Assembly (NCBI GenBank): GCA_965199585.1
Contig: CBDASI010000002.1
Span: 1,674,001 to 1,738,000 of the forward strand
Direction of reading: 5' to 3'
DNA: 64,000 bases
From: JAVVHH01 sp965199585
GTDB lineage: Bacteria; Pseudomonadota; Alphaproteobacteria; Acetobacterales; Acetobacteraceae
The notes beneath the pieces are model-generated. The model saw nothing but the letters and a program-made list of their open reading frames with translations, searched no databases and was not told where the DNA came from. Position numbers and translations under genes: made by a program. This document shows positions 30,220 through 36,952 of the stretch, piece by piece (the first letter of the stretch is position 1; each line of letters starts with the position of its first letter).

Positions 30220-30737
30220 TAGGCGGCAGCCAGCCCGGCCAGCACCCGCTGCTCGACGTGAGCCAGATTCACCGTCACGAGCGCCCGCACGTCGGGGTCA
30301 ATCACCAGCGAAACCACGTCCTGAACAGGAACGATACGCGCATGAAGAGGGGGCTGGTCGGGGTTGTAGGCTTTGCCGGGCTTGCCGCCCAATGGTTTGC
30401 CCGTGGCGCGATCGGTCGCGCCGATCAACTCCATGGGTCCCTGCCAGAAAGCCAGAACGCCCATTTCCGCCCGCATCCCAGGCAGAAAGGTTGCCCCGCT
30501 GATGCAGTTGGCGACGGGAAGGCCCAGCCGAACCATTTCAGCAAAGATGGCGACATGCAGCACATCGCGGTACGAGTATTTGCGTGGCGCAGGCGGCGCA
30601 GGCTTGTGTTCTGGCTTGATGAAGCCGCGGGCCAGCCAGCCTTCCATCTGATGCCGAGACACATTCGCCGCCGCGGCACATTCCTGCACGCTGTAGGTCC
30701 GCTCCACAGCCTCGGCGAGAGTTAGGGGTTCGGGCAT
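30219..30737 (-). CDS. MerR-like HTH regulator of the element
   Basis: A 172-residue protein with an N-terminal MerR-type winged helix (YSVQECAAAANVSRHQMEGW, then KYSYRDVLHVAIFAEMV) and an unrecognised C-terminal part. It is the first gene of the head operon, where a terminase or control gene would be expected. It may control packaging-gene expression; a highly diverged terminase small subunit with an HTH is possible but not supported by a specific motif. Confidence 0.68.
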   Translation of the reverse strand: MPEPLTLAEAVERTYSVQECAAAANVSRHQMEGWLARGFIKPEHKPAPPAPRKYSYRDVLHVAIFAEMVRLGLPVANCISGATFLPGMRAEMGVLAFWQGPMELIGATDRATGKPLGGKPGKAYNPDQPPLHARIVPVQDVVSLVIDPDVRALVTVNLAHVEQRVLAGLAAA

Positions 30738-31082
30738 GATTCACTCCAACAACTTGTCTGATCTCAATTAGCTTACTCCGACAGGCTGTTCAAGTAGATT
30801 GTTGTGGGCTATACGATGATCACCGCGGTCGGCTGGGCATCGTCCGTGCGGGCATGGAGAGGTCGGGCAGCGTCGTGAGACGGAGCCCGGCCCTTCGGCT
30901 TTCGGTGCGCACTGTCCGCACCTGTGTTCAGACTGTCCGCATCTATGTCCTCACCTGAAAACCCAGCAAATCCGGTGCTTTTTGGTGCGGACACTGTGTG
31001 CGCGGACACCTTTTTGCACCCCGCGGCTAGACAGCTACGGCGGCATAGCCACCCGTTATGAGGACGGCCGGGAAGGACCCGA
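30738..31082. other. 345-bp non-coding interval upstream of the head operon, with repeated octamers
   Basis: No convincing gene is seen. A 134-codon open frame on the minus strand across it has no recognisable protein character and collides with the next gene. It contains tgtccgca at 30913-30920 and 30934-30941, the reverse complement tgcggaca at 30986-30993, and cgcggaca at 31001-31008. These may be operator sites for the element's regulator or replication iterons. The head-operon promoter probably lies between 30738 and 30800, where sequence is AT-richer. Confidence 0.55.
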
Positions 31083-31361
31083 TCACTCCACCAGGCGCAG
31101 CTTCGGCCGCTTGGGCTCGTCGAGCGTCTCGCCGAAGCGTCGACCGATCTCCTGGAACCAGTCGACCAGCGGTCCCTGACCGCGTGCGGCCTGCTGGGCG
31201 AGCAGCACCGCATTGTCGAGGTTGCGCTGCCGGAGCTTGGCAGTCATGCCCTGCATCTGGAGCAGGAGTTGCCGCTCCATCTCAACTTCCTCGGCCGTGG
31301 TGGCGGGCATCTCCGGCGGCTTTGGTTGGTTTGGTTGGTTTGGTGGGCGCTTGCGGGCCAT
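31083..31361 (-). CDS. Hypothetical element protein (92 aa)
   Basis: A small protein of unknown function. It starts with a basic, Pro/Asn/Gln-rich tail (KRPPNQPNQPKPPE, encoded by a short ggttt repeat), then a long predicted helix (EEVEMERQLLLQMQGMTAKL) and an amphipathic segment WFQEIGRRFGETL. The ATG at 31361 follows the preceding gene's stop by one base; a GTG at 31370 is an alternative. No family is recognised. Confidence 0.6.
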   Translation of the reverse strand: MARKRPPNQPNQPKPPEMPATTAEEVEMERQLLLQMQGMTAKLRQRNLDNAVLLAQQAARGQGPLVDWFQEIGRRFGETLDEPKRPKLRLVE

Positions 31362-31362
31362 T

Positions 31363-31791
31363 TCACGCACTCCCGGCCGGCAGAGCGAGCAGCCGTGTCA
31401 CTAGGTGCGACGTGATCAACTCGCCCATGTCCTCCGCGGGTGCGTCCGTCAGCAATTCGCGGTCCCACGCCGCCAGCGCCCTCGCCAGTGCCTGCACGCC
31501 CGCAAGACTGGTGCAGGGCATCGCGATCATGCGCTCGGCTAGAGCATCCGACATGGCGATGATCGGACGAGTATGCACGTCGGTCCCGGCTTCGTCGTCG
31601 ATCAGGCATGCCACCTCGAAGTCGCGCTCCAACTCGCAAAAGCGGCCGCAGGCGGCGATCAGTTCAGCGTCGGTCTCGGTCGGCACCAGATCGGCGACGG
31701 ACGCCGCCACGCCGCTCGTGATGCCAGAGCCGATCACAGCAGCGCTGGCCGCGGCGAACAGCGAGCGTCGGCGGGATACGGTCGCTCCCAT
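31363..31791 (-). CDS. Hypothetical element protein with a Tat-like signal
   Basis: About 142 residues. The N-terminus SRRRSLFAAASAAVIGSGI has a twin-arginine pattern (RRxS/F) followed by a hydrophobic stretch, so export or membrane tethering is possible. The rest is helical with CGRFCELERDFEVACLIDD and no recognised domain. It lies in a three-gene minus-strand block (31083-32042) with gaps of one or two bases, between the head operon and the cargo genes. An exported cargo product could modify the host envelope. Confidence 0.6.
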   Translation of the reverse strand: MGATVSRRRSLFAAASAAVIGSGITSGVAASVADLVPTETDAELIAACGRFCELERDFEVACLIDDEAGTDVHTRPIIAMSDALAERMIAMPCTSLAGVQALARALAAWDRELLTDAPAEDMGELITSHLVTRLLALPAGSA

Positions 31792-31793
31792 GA

Positions 31794-32042
31794 TCACGCT
31801 CCCGCCCAGCATGTGCCGGTGCGCGTCAGCTCCTGGATGGCTTCGTGCCGCTCGTTAAGCTGCTTCGCGAGGAAGTCGAACGACGTACCGCAGACGGACT
31901 CGCTGCTGCTGACCATGAGCGTCGCCAGCTTGGCGATGATGTCGGCGATGACGCCGATCTCGTAGACGGCGTCATCCAGTTTCTTGCGCGGCGTCTTCAG
32001 ATCGACGGTCCGCATGGGTGTGCTATTGGCGTGTTCAGCCAT
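31794..32042 (-). CDS. Hypothetical element protein (82 aa)
   Basis: A small helical protein with a basic DLKTPRKKLDDAVYEIGVIA start and a hydrophobic-helical centre (IIAKLATLMVSS). No family is recognised. It is the promoter-proximal gene of the three-gene block and is divergent from the RHH gene, with the 13-bp inverted repeat between them. Confidence 0.6.
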   Translation of the reverse strand: MAEHANSTPMRTVDLKTPRKKLDDAVYEIGVIADIIAKLATLMVSSSESVCGTSFDFLAKQLNERHEAIQELTRTGTCWAGA

Positions 32043-32110
32043 GACCTGCTGACTCCTTCAGCGGTTGCGGTTAGGCCGGGTTGGAAGTTCCACCTTCCTA
32101 CTCGGCCGAC

Positions 32111-32162
32111 TTTTTGTTATCATGATCTATGCCCGATCGCCAAGACAAAATGATAACAAAAA
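32111..32162. promoter_or_regulatory. Perfect 13-bp inverted repeat, candidate RHH operator
   Basis: Arms tttttgttatcat (32111-32123) and atgataacaaaaa (32150-32162) are exact reverse complements, with 26 bases between. They span the likely start codons of the RHH gene and lie in the divergent promoter region. RHH antitoxins usually repress their own operons from such symmetrical sites. Confidence 0.65.
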
Positions 32163-32344
32163 AGATGGGGCGACCCGTCACTGGCATTGGCACACTGATC
32201 GGCGTCCGCCTTCAACCCGATCAGCTCGCCCAGCTTGACGCGTGGATTGAGGCCCAGCCCCGTCCCGCGCCCACGCGACCGGAGGCAATGCGGCGCATCC
32301 TGTCAGAAGCTATTGACCGTCAGGCACAACAAAACCAAAGGTGA
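32129..32344 (+). CDS. Ribbon-helix-helix DNA-binding protein, candidate antitoxin/repressor
   Basis: A 71-residue protein with a CopG/Arc-type ribbon-helix-helix: strand TLIGVRLQPDQ, helix LAQLDAWIEAQ, turn, helix RPEAMRRILSEAIDR. In-frame ATGs at 32129, 32150 and 32165 are all possible; the last gives the shortest complete fold. The downstream DUF2622-like gene follows after 4 bp, so they form one unit. With the overlapping inverted repeat this looks like a self-regulated module. Confidence 0.72.
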   Translation: MPDRQDKMITKKMGRPVTGIGTLIGVRLQPDQLAQLDAWIEAQPRPAPTRPEAMRRILSEAIDRQAQQNQR

Positions 32345-32348
32345 CAAC

Positions 32349-32633
32349 ATGCCATCTTATTACGTCAGAGTTGAACTGCACTCAGCCAAGCTTGAAAGCG
32401 ATTATGAGAGATTGCATCAGTTGATGCTGAGTAAGAACTTCTATCGAATACAGAAATCTGACGATGGTAGAAGCTGGAAACTGCCACCAGCGACTTATCA
32501 AGGCATTCATCCAGGCACAGTGAATACTGTACGTGACGTTGTGAGTTCAATCGTTAGTCAGACGGGGTTTAAGAATTCAGTCCTTGTCATCGAGGCCGAA
32601 CGAAGCGCTTGGATTGGTCTACAACAAGTTTAG
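32349..32633 (+). CDS. Small DUF2622/GhoS-like protein, candidate toxin or antitoxin partner
   Basis: A 94-residue alpha/beta protein: strand YYVRVELH, a helix ESDYERLHQLMLSKNF, the DDGRSWKLPPATYQ hairpin and a second half ending SVLVIEAERSAWIGLQQV. This order resembles the DUF2622/GhoS group (ferredoxin-like, Cas2-related fold), recalled from memory without a search. The coding sequence is clearly AT-richer than flanking host genes, suggesting recent transfer. The link to the RHH gene (4-bp gap) supports a toxin-antitoxin or small defence unit, but which component is toxic cannot be told. Confidence 0.6.
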   Translation: MPSYYVRVELHSAKLESDYERLHQLMLSKNFYRIQKSDDGRSWKLPPATYQGIHPGTVNTVRDVVSSIVSQTGFKNSVLVIEAERSAWIGLQQV

Positions 32634-32645
32634 CTCAAGCTTCCT

Positions 32646-32993
32646 TTAATGCAGACCAAACCATCTCTGTAGTAATATAGTTACCAGGGGGCCAAGAACT
32701 ACTCCAACCAAACCCAGCAATGCAATGGCGGCATAAACCTTCTTGTCTATGCCGCTAATTTTTGTCGTTTGTTCACCAATAGTCTTTTTAAGTTCAGCTA
32801 TATCGCGATCCTTCAGATCTCGGATATCCCGATTTATAAACTCTACAGATGTGTGGAGGCTACCTAGCCTTTGATTGATCATCATCATTGAGTTCATCGC
32901 TTCGATACGATCAAGCCCCATGTCGACCGGCGGTGGCGTGGATGCAAACGAGCCTGGCGGAGCTGAGGGGTTGTTTCGTGACTGGTCACTCAC
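32646..32993 (-). CDS. Small coiled-coil, single-membrane-anchor protein
   Basis: A 115-residue protein. A Pro/Ser-rich start is followed by an amphipathic/coiled-coil stretch (INRDIRDLKDRDIAELKKTI) and one C-terminal membrane helix (AAIALLGLVGVVLGPLVTIL) ending in RWFGLH. No family is recognised. The start overlaps the stop of the 97-residue gene by four bases (ATGA), so the two are co-translated. AT-rich composition relative to neighbours. Confidence 0.65.
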   Translation of the reverse strand: MSDQSRNNPSAPPGSFASTPPPVDMGLDRIEAMNSMMMINQRLGSLHTSVEFINRDIRDLKDRDIAELKKTIGEQTTKISGIDKKVYAAIALLGLVGVVLGPLVTILLQRWFGLH

Positions 32994-33283
32994 GGCGCGA
33001 CAGCCTCCATCTTAGTCTTCAGCCACTCCCACACGTTTGTTGGTGCAACACCAAAATAGCCGGAAACGGCGATCACAACCGCACCACCGGTTGGACCCGC
33101 TATAACCTTGTCGTCAGACCTTGCGGTCACTTCAAGCCGATCTGAAATTTCCCGAGCCGTACCATTTGCAGCAACGAGCCACTCGCTCGTTGTCAGCCGA
33201 AGGCAATTCCCTGCAAACAGCGACTCAATTTTAGCATCCAATTGAGAGTTTGGGCCGGGCGGTAAAATGGCGAAGACGTTCAT
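32990..33283 (-). CDS. Unrecognised 97-residue protein, partner of the membrane protein
   Basis: Begins MNVFAILPPGPNSQLDAKI and has SEWLVAANGTAREISDRLEV, a Gly/Val strand region (GPTGGAVVIAVSGYFGVAP) and a C-terminal helix NVWEWLKTKMEA. Looks like a compact alpha/beta fold. It is the upstream gene of a two-gene unit with the membrane protein and is convergent with the RHH pair. Function is unknown; phage- or plasmid-interference or regulation of the element is possible but only inferred from position. Confidence 0.62.
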   Translation of the reverse strand: MNVFAILPPGPNSQLDAKIESLFAGNCLRLTTSEWLVAANGTAREISDRLEVTARSDDKVIAGPTGGAVVIAVSGYFGVAPTNVWEWLKTKMEAVAP

Positions 33284-33480
33284 CGTGTCATCGTCCGCTG
33301 TTTCCTTAGAATGTCAAAGCTCCAAGCCTACGACACTGCATTCGTTCCCGATCGGAGGTCTGCATGATGAGGAACCCACCATGCGCGCGTCCTGGCAGGG
33401 AACACGTTGCGGCGATGCCACCCGTTACAACGGACAGCGGAGGAGGACCCGCCCCCGCCCCACGGCCTGGCCCGCGCCCG

Positions 33481-33774
33481 TCATGATGCCACCACCATCG
33501 TCCCGCCCGCATGCTCCAGTACCGCGCGCGCAACTGCCTCCTCCAGCTCATCCGGCAGCACGATGGCCGGAACCCAGTCGCCGTCAGCATGCCGGTAGAC
33601 GGGTGCCTCGACTGTAGCCAGCCCATCCGCCCGCCGGACCAGCCGCCACCCCTGCGTGACCACCGCGACACCATCGAGCACGATCTCGACGGCAACCAGG
33701 CCGATCAGTTTGCCGCGCCCGGAAATGCGGGTGAGGTCGACTACTTCGACCGTCACGGGGCTGGTGTCGGTCAT
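33481..33774 (-). CDS. Small SpoVG-like protein of the replication module
   Basis: A 97-residue protein beginning MTDTSPVTVEVVDLTRISG, followed by GKLIGLVAVEIVLDGVAVVT and GWRLVRRADGLATVEAP, ending in DGDWVPAIVLPDELEEAVAR. The strand order and the position of the basic residues recall the SpoVG fold, a small nucleic-acid-binding fold. The resemblance is weak and unverified. It lies just downstream of the VirE-type gene, separated by repeat clusters. The ATG at 33774 lies in the first 9-bp repeat. Confidence 0.55.
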   Translation of the reverse strand: MTDTSPVTVEVVDLTRISGRGKLIGLVAVEIVLDGVAVVTQGWRLVRRADGLATVEAPVYRHADGDWVPAIVLPDELEEAVARAVLEHAGGTMVVAS

Positions 33775-33893
33775 GACGCACATGACGCACATGACGCACT
33801 TGCCCTATTGTGCGGGTGTATTTCCTTTTGTTGCGTAACGAACCCAAATTCACCGTTGTAGAAGAGATGTGCGTCATGTGCGTCATGCGTCAT
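33773..33893. repeat. 9-bp repeats in inverted orientation flanking an AT-rich spacer (candidate origin or operator)
   Basis: Three exact tandem copies of atgacgcac lie at 33773-33781, 33782-33790 and 33791-33799. The reverse complement gtgcgtcat follows at 33869-33877 and 33878-33886, with a partial third at 33887-33893. The 69-bp spacer holds AT-rich runs (tatttccttttgttgcgtaa). The arrangement lies between the helicase stop and the SpoVG-like start; iteron-like origin and transcriptional operator are both possible. Confidence 0.7.
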
Positions 33894-35089
33894 GCCCGTA
33901 TGCCTCTCACATACCAGCGGCCGTGCATGGTTCGGGCGCCACGTTCCCAGCCCACGCGCTCCAGCCCGGCCCCGATCCGCCGCTGATCAGCCGTGCCCAA
34001 CTTAGGCTTGTCGAAGCCCAACCCATGCACCGCCACTTCGAGAACCGTGACCTTGTCCTTGTCCTTCACGTAGTCGGCGATGGCCTGCTCCCAGGCGTCG
34101 GCCTCATACCTCGCGTCCTGCTCGGGCTTGATGTGCTGCGCCTCGAACTGCTGATCCGGCCACCACTTCTCGCCGGCACGGAACACGGCCACCGCCTCAG
34201 CGAATAACTGATCGCGGTCGAGGGCCAGCGCGTCGGTGTCGATCGCCGTGACGGTCACCGGCCAGAAGCGCCGGCCGCCCGTTTCGTCGCGGAGGTATGC
34301 TTCCTTGTTCGTGGTCCCGATGAACACGCACTGGCGCGGCTCGATCACCTCAGCCCGGCCGAAGCTGGGGCGATAGCGCTCGGTGGTGCGGGTGATGAAC
34401 GCTTTCAGCGCCGCGGCCTCGGCCTTGTCGAGCGCGGACATTTCGGCCACCTCGATCAGCCACTTGCCGTTGAGGTGCTGCGCCACGTCCTTACCGCCGC
34501 TGCGGAGATCCGGCAGGGAGTCGCTGAACCACGTCCCGGCCAGGATGGCGCAGGCTGTCGACTTCCTGGCACCCTGCGCACCTTCCAGCACCAGCATATA
34601 ATCGGCTTTGCAGCCCGGCCGCATGACGCGCGCCACCATGGCGATCAGGAACATGCGCCCGATGCCGGCCGTGTACGGCGTATGCACCGCGCCCAGATAG
34701 TAGGAGAGCCAGCGGTCGAGCCGCTTGGTGCCGTCCCACCGCAGGCCGTCGAGGTAGTCGCGCACCGGGTGGAACTCGCGCTCGCTGGCCCGCCGCTGCA
34801 CGGCCTGGTGCATAGTGTCTTTCGACAGGCGAGTGAGCCCGGCCCGCTGCAAGCCTTCCTGTACCGCCGTCACGTCGTGATCCCGCACCGGCTGCAGTGT
34901 CGGGTTCAGCATCATGTCGGCGCGAAGCATCTCGTCCCGGCTGAACATCTCGGCCAGGTCGGGCGAGTGCCGCAGGGCGTGCAGCGCGTTCGCCAGGTTA
35001 GAGATCGGCTTGCCGTCGTCGTTGGTCTGCCACGCGTCCTTCCAGGCCTCGCCGAATCGGGCGGCCCGCTTCTTGGCAACGGGGCTCAT
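33890..35089 (-). CDS. VirE-family replicative ATPase/helicase
   Basis: About 399 residues matching the virulence-associated E P-loop family, the helicase partner of Prim-Pol in phages and satellites. Walker A is EGAQGARKST (about 169-178; Arg replaces the usual Gly before Lys), Walker B-like LIEVAEMSAL, and the sensor region IGTTNKEAYLRDETGGRRFWP. The ATG at 35089 overlaps the primase stop by four bases. The N-terminal 100 residues are helical. It probably unwinds the element's origin for autonomous replication after excision. Confidence 0.88.
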   Translation of the reverse strand: MSPVAKKRAARFGEAWKDAWQTNDDGKPISNLANALHALRHSPDLAEMFSRDEMLRADMMLNPTLQPVRDHDVTAVQEGLQRAGLTRLSKDTMHQAVQRRASEREFHPVRDYLDGLRWDGTKRLDRWLSYYLGAVHTPYTAGIGRMFLIAMVARVMRPGCKADYMLVLEGAQGARKSTACAILAGTWFSDSLPDLRSGGKDVAQHLNGKWLIEVAEMSALDKAEAAALKAFITRTTERYRPSFGRAEVIEPRQCVFIGTTNKEAYLRDETGGRRFWPVTVTAIDTDALALDRDQLFAEAVAVFRAGEKWWPDQQFEAQHIKPEQDARYEADAWEQAIADYVKDKDKVTVLEVAVHGLGFDKPKLGTADQRRIGAGLERVGWERGARTMHGRWYVRGIRA

Positions 35090-35934
35090 CGGCGAACCCC
35101 CATCGGGCGATCTTCGAGCTGGAGCGGTTCGGCCATGCCGATCTCGACGGCCCATGCCGCCGTCGTCTTGGCCGCGGCCCAATCCGCCACGGTGTCCGGC
35201 AGCGCATCGACCAGCGCGGCGATCGCGTCACCCTTGGCCATGCCAGCCGCCGCGAGCACTCCGCCGAGAGTCCGACCGTGGCGGATGAGCGCGTAGTGCT
35301 TGGCGCCCTCCGGTGCCTGCCGGACGTTCGCCAGCAAGCGGGTGATGAATGCCCCATAGCGCCCGAACTGATCGGCTTGCACGGTCGCGGCAGGTGCCGG
35401 CCGGACAGCCTTGGGCGGCGGCCGCAGGAGGAGAGGGATCAACCACTCCGGCAGATCGGCCGCACGGGAGCCGTTCAGGACCATGTAGCCGCCGCAGCTC
35501 GGCCAGCACGCGTAGCCGCCGTTGGCGCGGATATCGACCCCCGGCGCCACCACGCTCGCCGTCGAGCGAATTTCGAGCCCGCCCGGCGGATAGCGGAAGA
35601 CGAGGTGTTGCCCGCCGGAGGGCGTCCCGTGCGTCCGCGTGACCGGCAGGTGGCCTTGGTGCTCGCGCATCCAGGTAGCGCCGGCCGCGCCGTTCTTCAC
35701 GTCGATGTCGACCACCACAGTCCCGCTTGCCGTACCGGTCGGAACGCCGATCAGTTTAGCCGCAGGGTCGCGGAACAGGCGGTTGACGGCCTGCTGATCT
35801 CGGCTGGCATCTTTGAAGCCGTGCCGCGTGATCGGCCGCTTGCGCTGGTCGCACGGGAATACCGGCAGGCCGCGCTGCGCGAGGTGCAAGGCCTGGAAGC
35901 CGATCGAGGACGAGCTGGGCAGGATCGCGTTCAT
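35086..35934 (-). CDS. Bifunctional DNA primase/polymerase (Prim-Pol)
   Basis: A 282-residue Prim-Pol. The catalytic domain (1-190) has GLPVFPCDQRKRPI, GVPTGTASGTVVVDIDVKNG with the metal-binding Asp pair (about 76 and 78), THGTPSGGQHLVFRYP with the conserved His, and the VDIRANGGYACWPSC segment. The C-terminal part (about 200-282) is a helical linker. Typically coupled to a VirE or D5-type helicase, as here (ATGA overlap). Marks the element as self-replicating rather than relying on host initiation. Confidence 0.9.
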   Translation of the reverse strand: MNAILPSSSSIGFQALHLAQRGLPVFPCDQRKRPITRHGFKDASRDQQAVNRLFRDPAAKLIGVPTGTASGTVVVDIDVKNGAAGATWMREHQGHLPVTRTHGTPSGGQHLVFRYPPGGLEIRSTASVVAPGVDIRANGGYACWPSCGGYMVLNGSRAADLPEWLIPLLLRPPPKAVRPAPAATVQADQFGRYGAFITRLLANVRQAPEGAKHYALIRHGRTLGGVLAAAGMAKGDAIAALVDALPDTVADWAAAKTTAAWAVEIGMAEPLQLEDRPMGVRR

Positions 35935-36203
35935 GCGCGCATCCCCGTCGCTCGCGCCCGCAGCTCGAGCACGAGCACGGCCAGCCGATCGGCGGCATCG
36001 AAGCGCCCGGCCTCGAAAGCTTCATCCGCCGCGCGGTCGGCGATGCGCGCTAGAACCTGCGCGATGCCGCTGTCACGCGGCAGCCGGATCGGCTGCGGTT
36101 CGGACGTTCGGGCAGGTCCGAACGCGGTCTGAACACGTCCCTGCGCCTCGAAAAGGGTGACGGGAACTGTGTGGTCTGGTAACACGCTACTCGCACGCAA
36201 CAC
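35931..36203 (-). CDS. Hypothetical element protein (90 aa), first gene of the replication operon
   Basis: A 90-residue protein with an N-terminal extended region and a C-terminal helix (AQVLARIADRAADEAFEAGR followed by FDAADRLAVLVLELRARA). No family is recognised. It is separated from attR by about 80 bp that must contain the operon's promoter, and its stop overlaps the primase start. Confidence 0.6.
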   Translation of the reverse strand: MLRASSVLPDHTVPVTLFEAQGRVQTAFGPARTSEPQPIRLPRDSGIAQVLARIADRAADEAFEAGRFDAADRLAVLVLELRARATGMRA

Positions 36204-36282
36204 CGGCTATCTCCTGGTGTTCTGGTGCGCGTTTTGCTGGTCGGTGCTAGTCTAAGCTATTGGAATTACTTGGCTCGCTTTG

Positions 36283-36330
36283 CCTTGCCAAGGTTGGGGT
36301 CGTGGGTTCGAATCCCATCGCCCGCTCCAG
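36283..36330. repeat. attR: right 48-bp copy of the tRNA-Gly 3' end
   Basis: Identical to 25082-25129. It includes the anticodon arm, T-arm and the CCA but lacks the 5' half of the tRNA, so it is a duplicated fragment and not a gene. Chromosomal sequence resumes at 36331. Confidence 0.93.
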
Positions 36331-36353
36331 GAATTCAAATACTCAGCTGAAGT

Positions 36354-36748
36354 TTGCCAGGCGATCGAAAGATCGTCCGCGCCACCACCGCTCCGATCAC
36401 GCCGACCACCGCGGTCCCGACCACCACAGCCCCGACCGCTTCGGTGTTCCGCTTCCTCGACACCGTTCACGGCACGCAGTTCATTACGTCGAGCACCAGC
36501 GAGCGTGACACGGTGCAGGCTACCCGGTCCGACCTCACCTTCGAGGCCGGCGATCTGTTCTACGAGCACGGTGCCCAACTGCGGGCGACGTGGCCGTCTA
36601 CCGCTTCGACACCAAGCTCGGGACGCAACTCTATACCGGCAACCAGAGCGAACACGACGCCATTGCCGCACCGGGAGGGGCCGGCTTCCGCGCCGACCTC
36701 ATCTCCGAAGGCGTGGCCTTCTACGCCCCGACCGGCCTGTTCAAGTAG
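36354..36748 (+). pseudogene. Frameshifted fragment of a DUF5648-like FxxxxGTHF-repeat protein
   Basis: One frame encodes VFRFLDTVHGTQFITSSTSE and DTVQATRSDLTFEAGDLFYE. The next repeat continues in another frame from about 36584 (GDVAVYRFDTKLGTQLYTGN, then ISEGVAFYAPTGLF, TAG at 36746-36748). The two units are consecutive copies of the beta-rich repeat found at the ends of secreted hydrolases and RTX-type proteins, so a frameshift lies between about 36560 and 36584. The rest of the parent protein is missing; it starts 24 bp after attR. Confidence 0.7.
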
Positions 36749-36952
36749 GGTAGAGGTGGTCGCAGACTGAGGCCAAGCTGTCAGAAATGCATCGCCGATG
36801 ACATGACGACCATGACGGTGCAAAGGCTGTCATGTCTTAATCCAACCACCCCGTGGTCATGATCGTGGCGCCAAGGTCATTGCTGCCGAGGAACCGGTCC
36901 GCCTAGCATCGCCAATCGAAGCGACACCACAAGTCGCCGGCGGGGAGACCTT

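Larger units (their letters stand above)
25082..36330. mobile_element. Integrated capsid-encoding element (satellite-like or reduced prophage) in tRNA-Gly
   Basis: About 11.2 kb bounded by perfect 48-bp repeats. Contents from left: integrase, HTH/excisionase-like gene, DUF2190, gpW-like joiner, prohead protease-capsid fusion, portal, MerR-like regulator, three small genes, an RHH/DUF2622-like pair, an unrecognised gene pair, a SpoVG-like gene, VirE-type helicase, Prim-Pol primase and a small gene. Almost all lie on the minus strand. No large or small terminase, tail tube, tape measure, baseplate or lysis gene is recognisable. A replication module plus head genes but no tail resembles capsid-forming phage satellites; an eroded prophage is the alternative. 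Confidence 0.85.

Noticed and set aside
30219..30737. Interpretation of the MerR-like gene as terminase small subunit
   Set aside because: The HTH and wing fit MerR-type regulators, and no large terminase is adjacent, so the terminase reading lacks specific support.
30809..31213. 134-codon minus-strand frame across the interval upstream of the head operon
   Set aside because: No recognisable protein features, overlaps the better-supported 92-residue gene, and covers the octamer repeats.
33773..33893. Possible CRISPR-like repeats
   Set aside because: Units are 9 bp and directly adjacent without spacers, and no cas gene is nearby.
36252..36671. Minus-strand frame ending in a GRWDSNPRPQPWQGK-like peptide
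   Set aside because: That peptide is the well-known translation of a tRNA 3' end; here it comes from attR, so it is not a gene.
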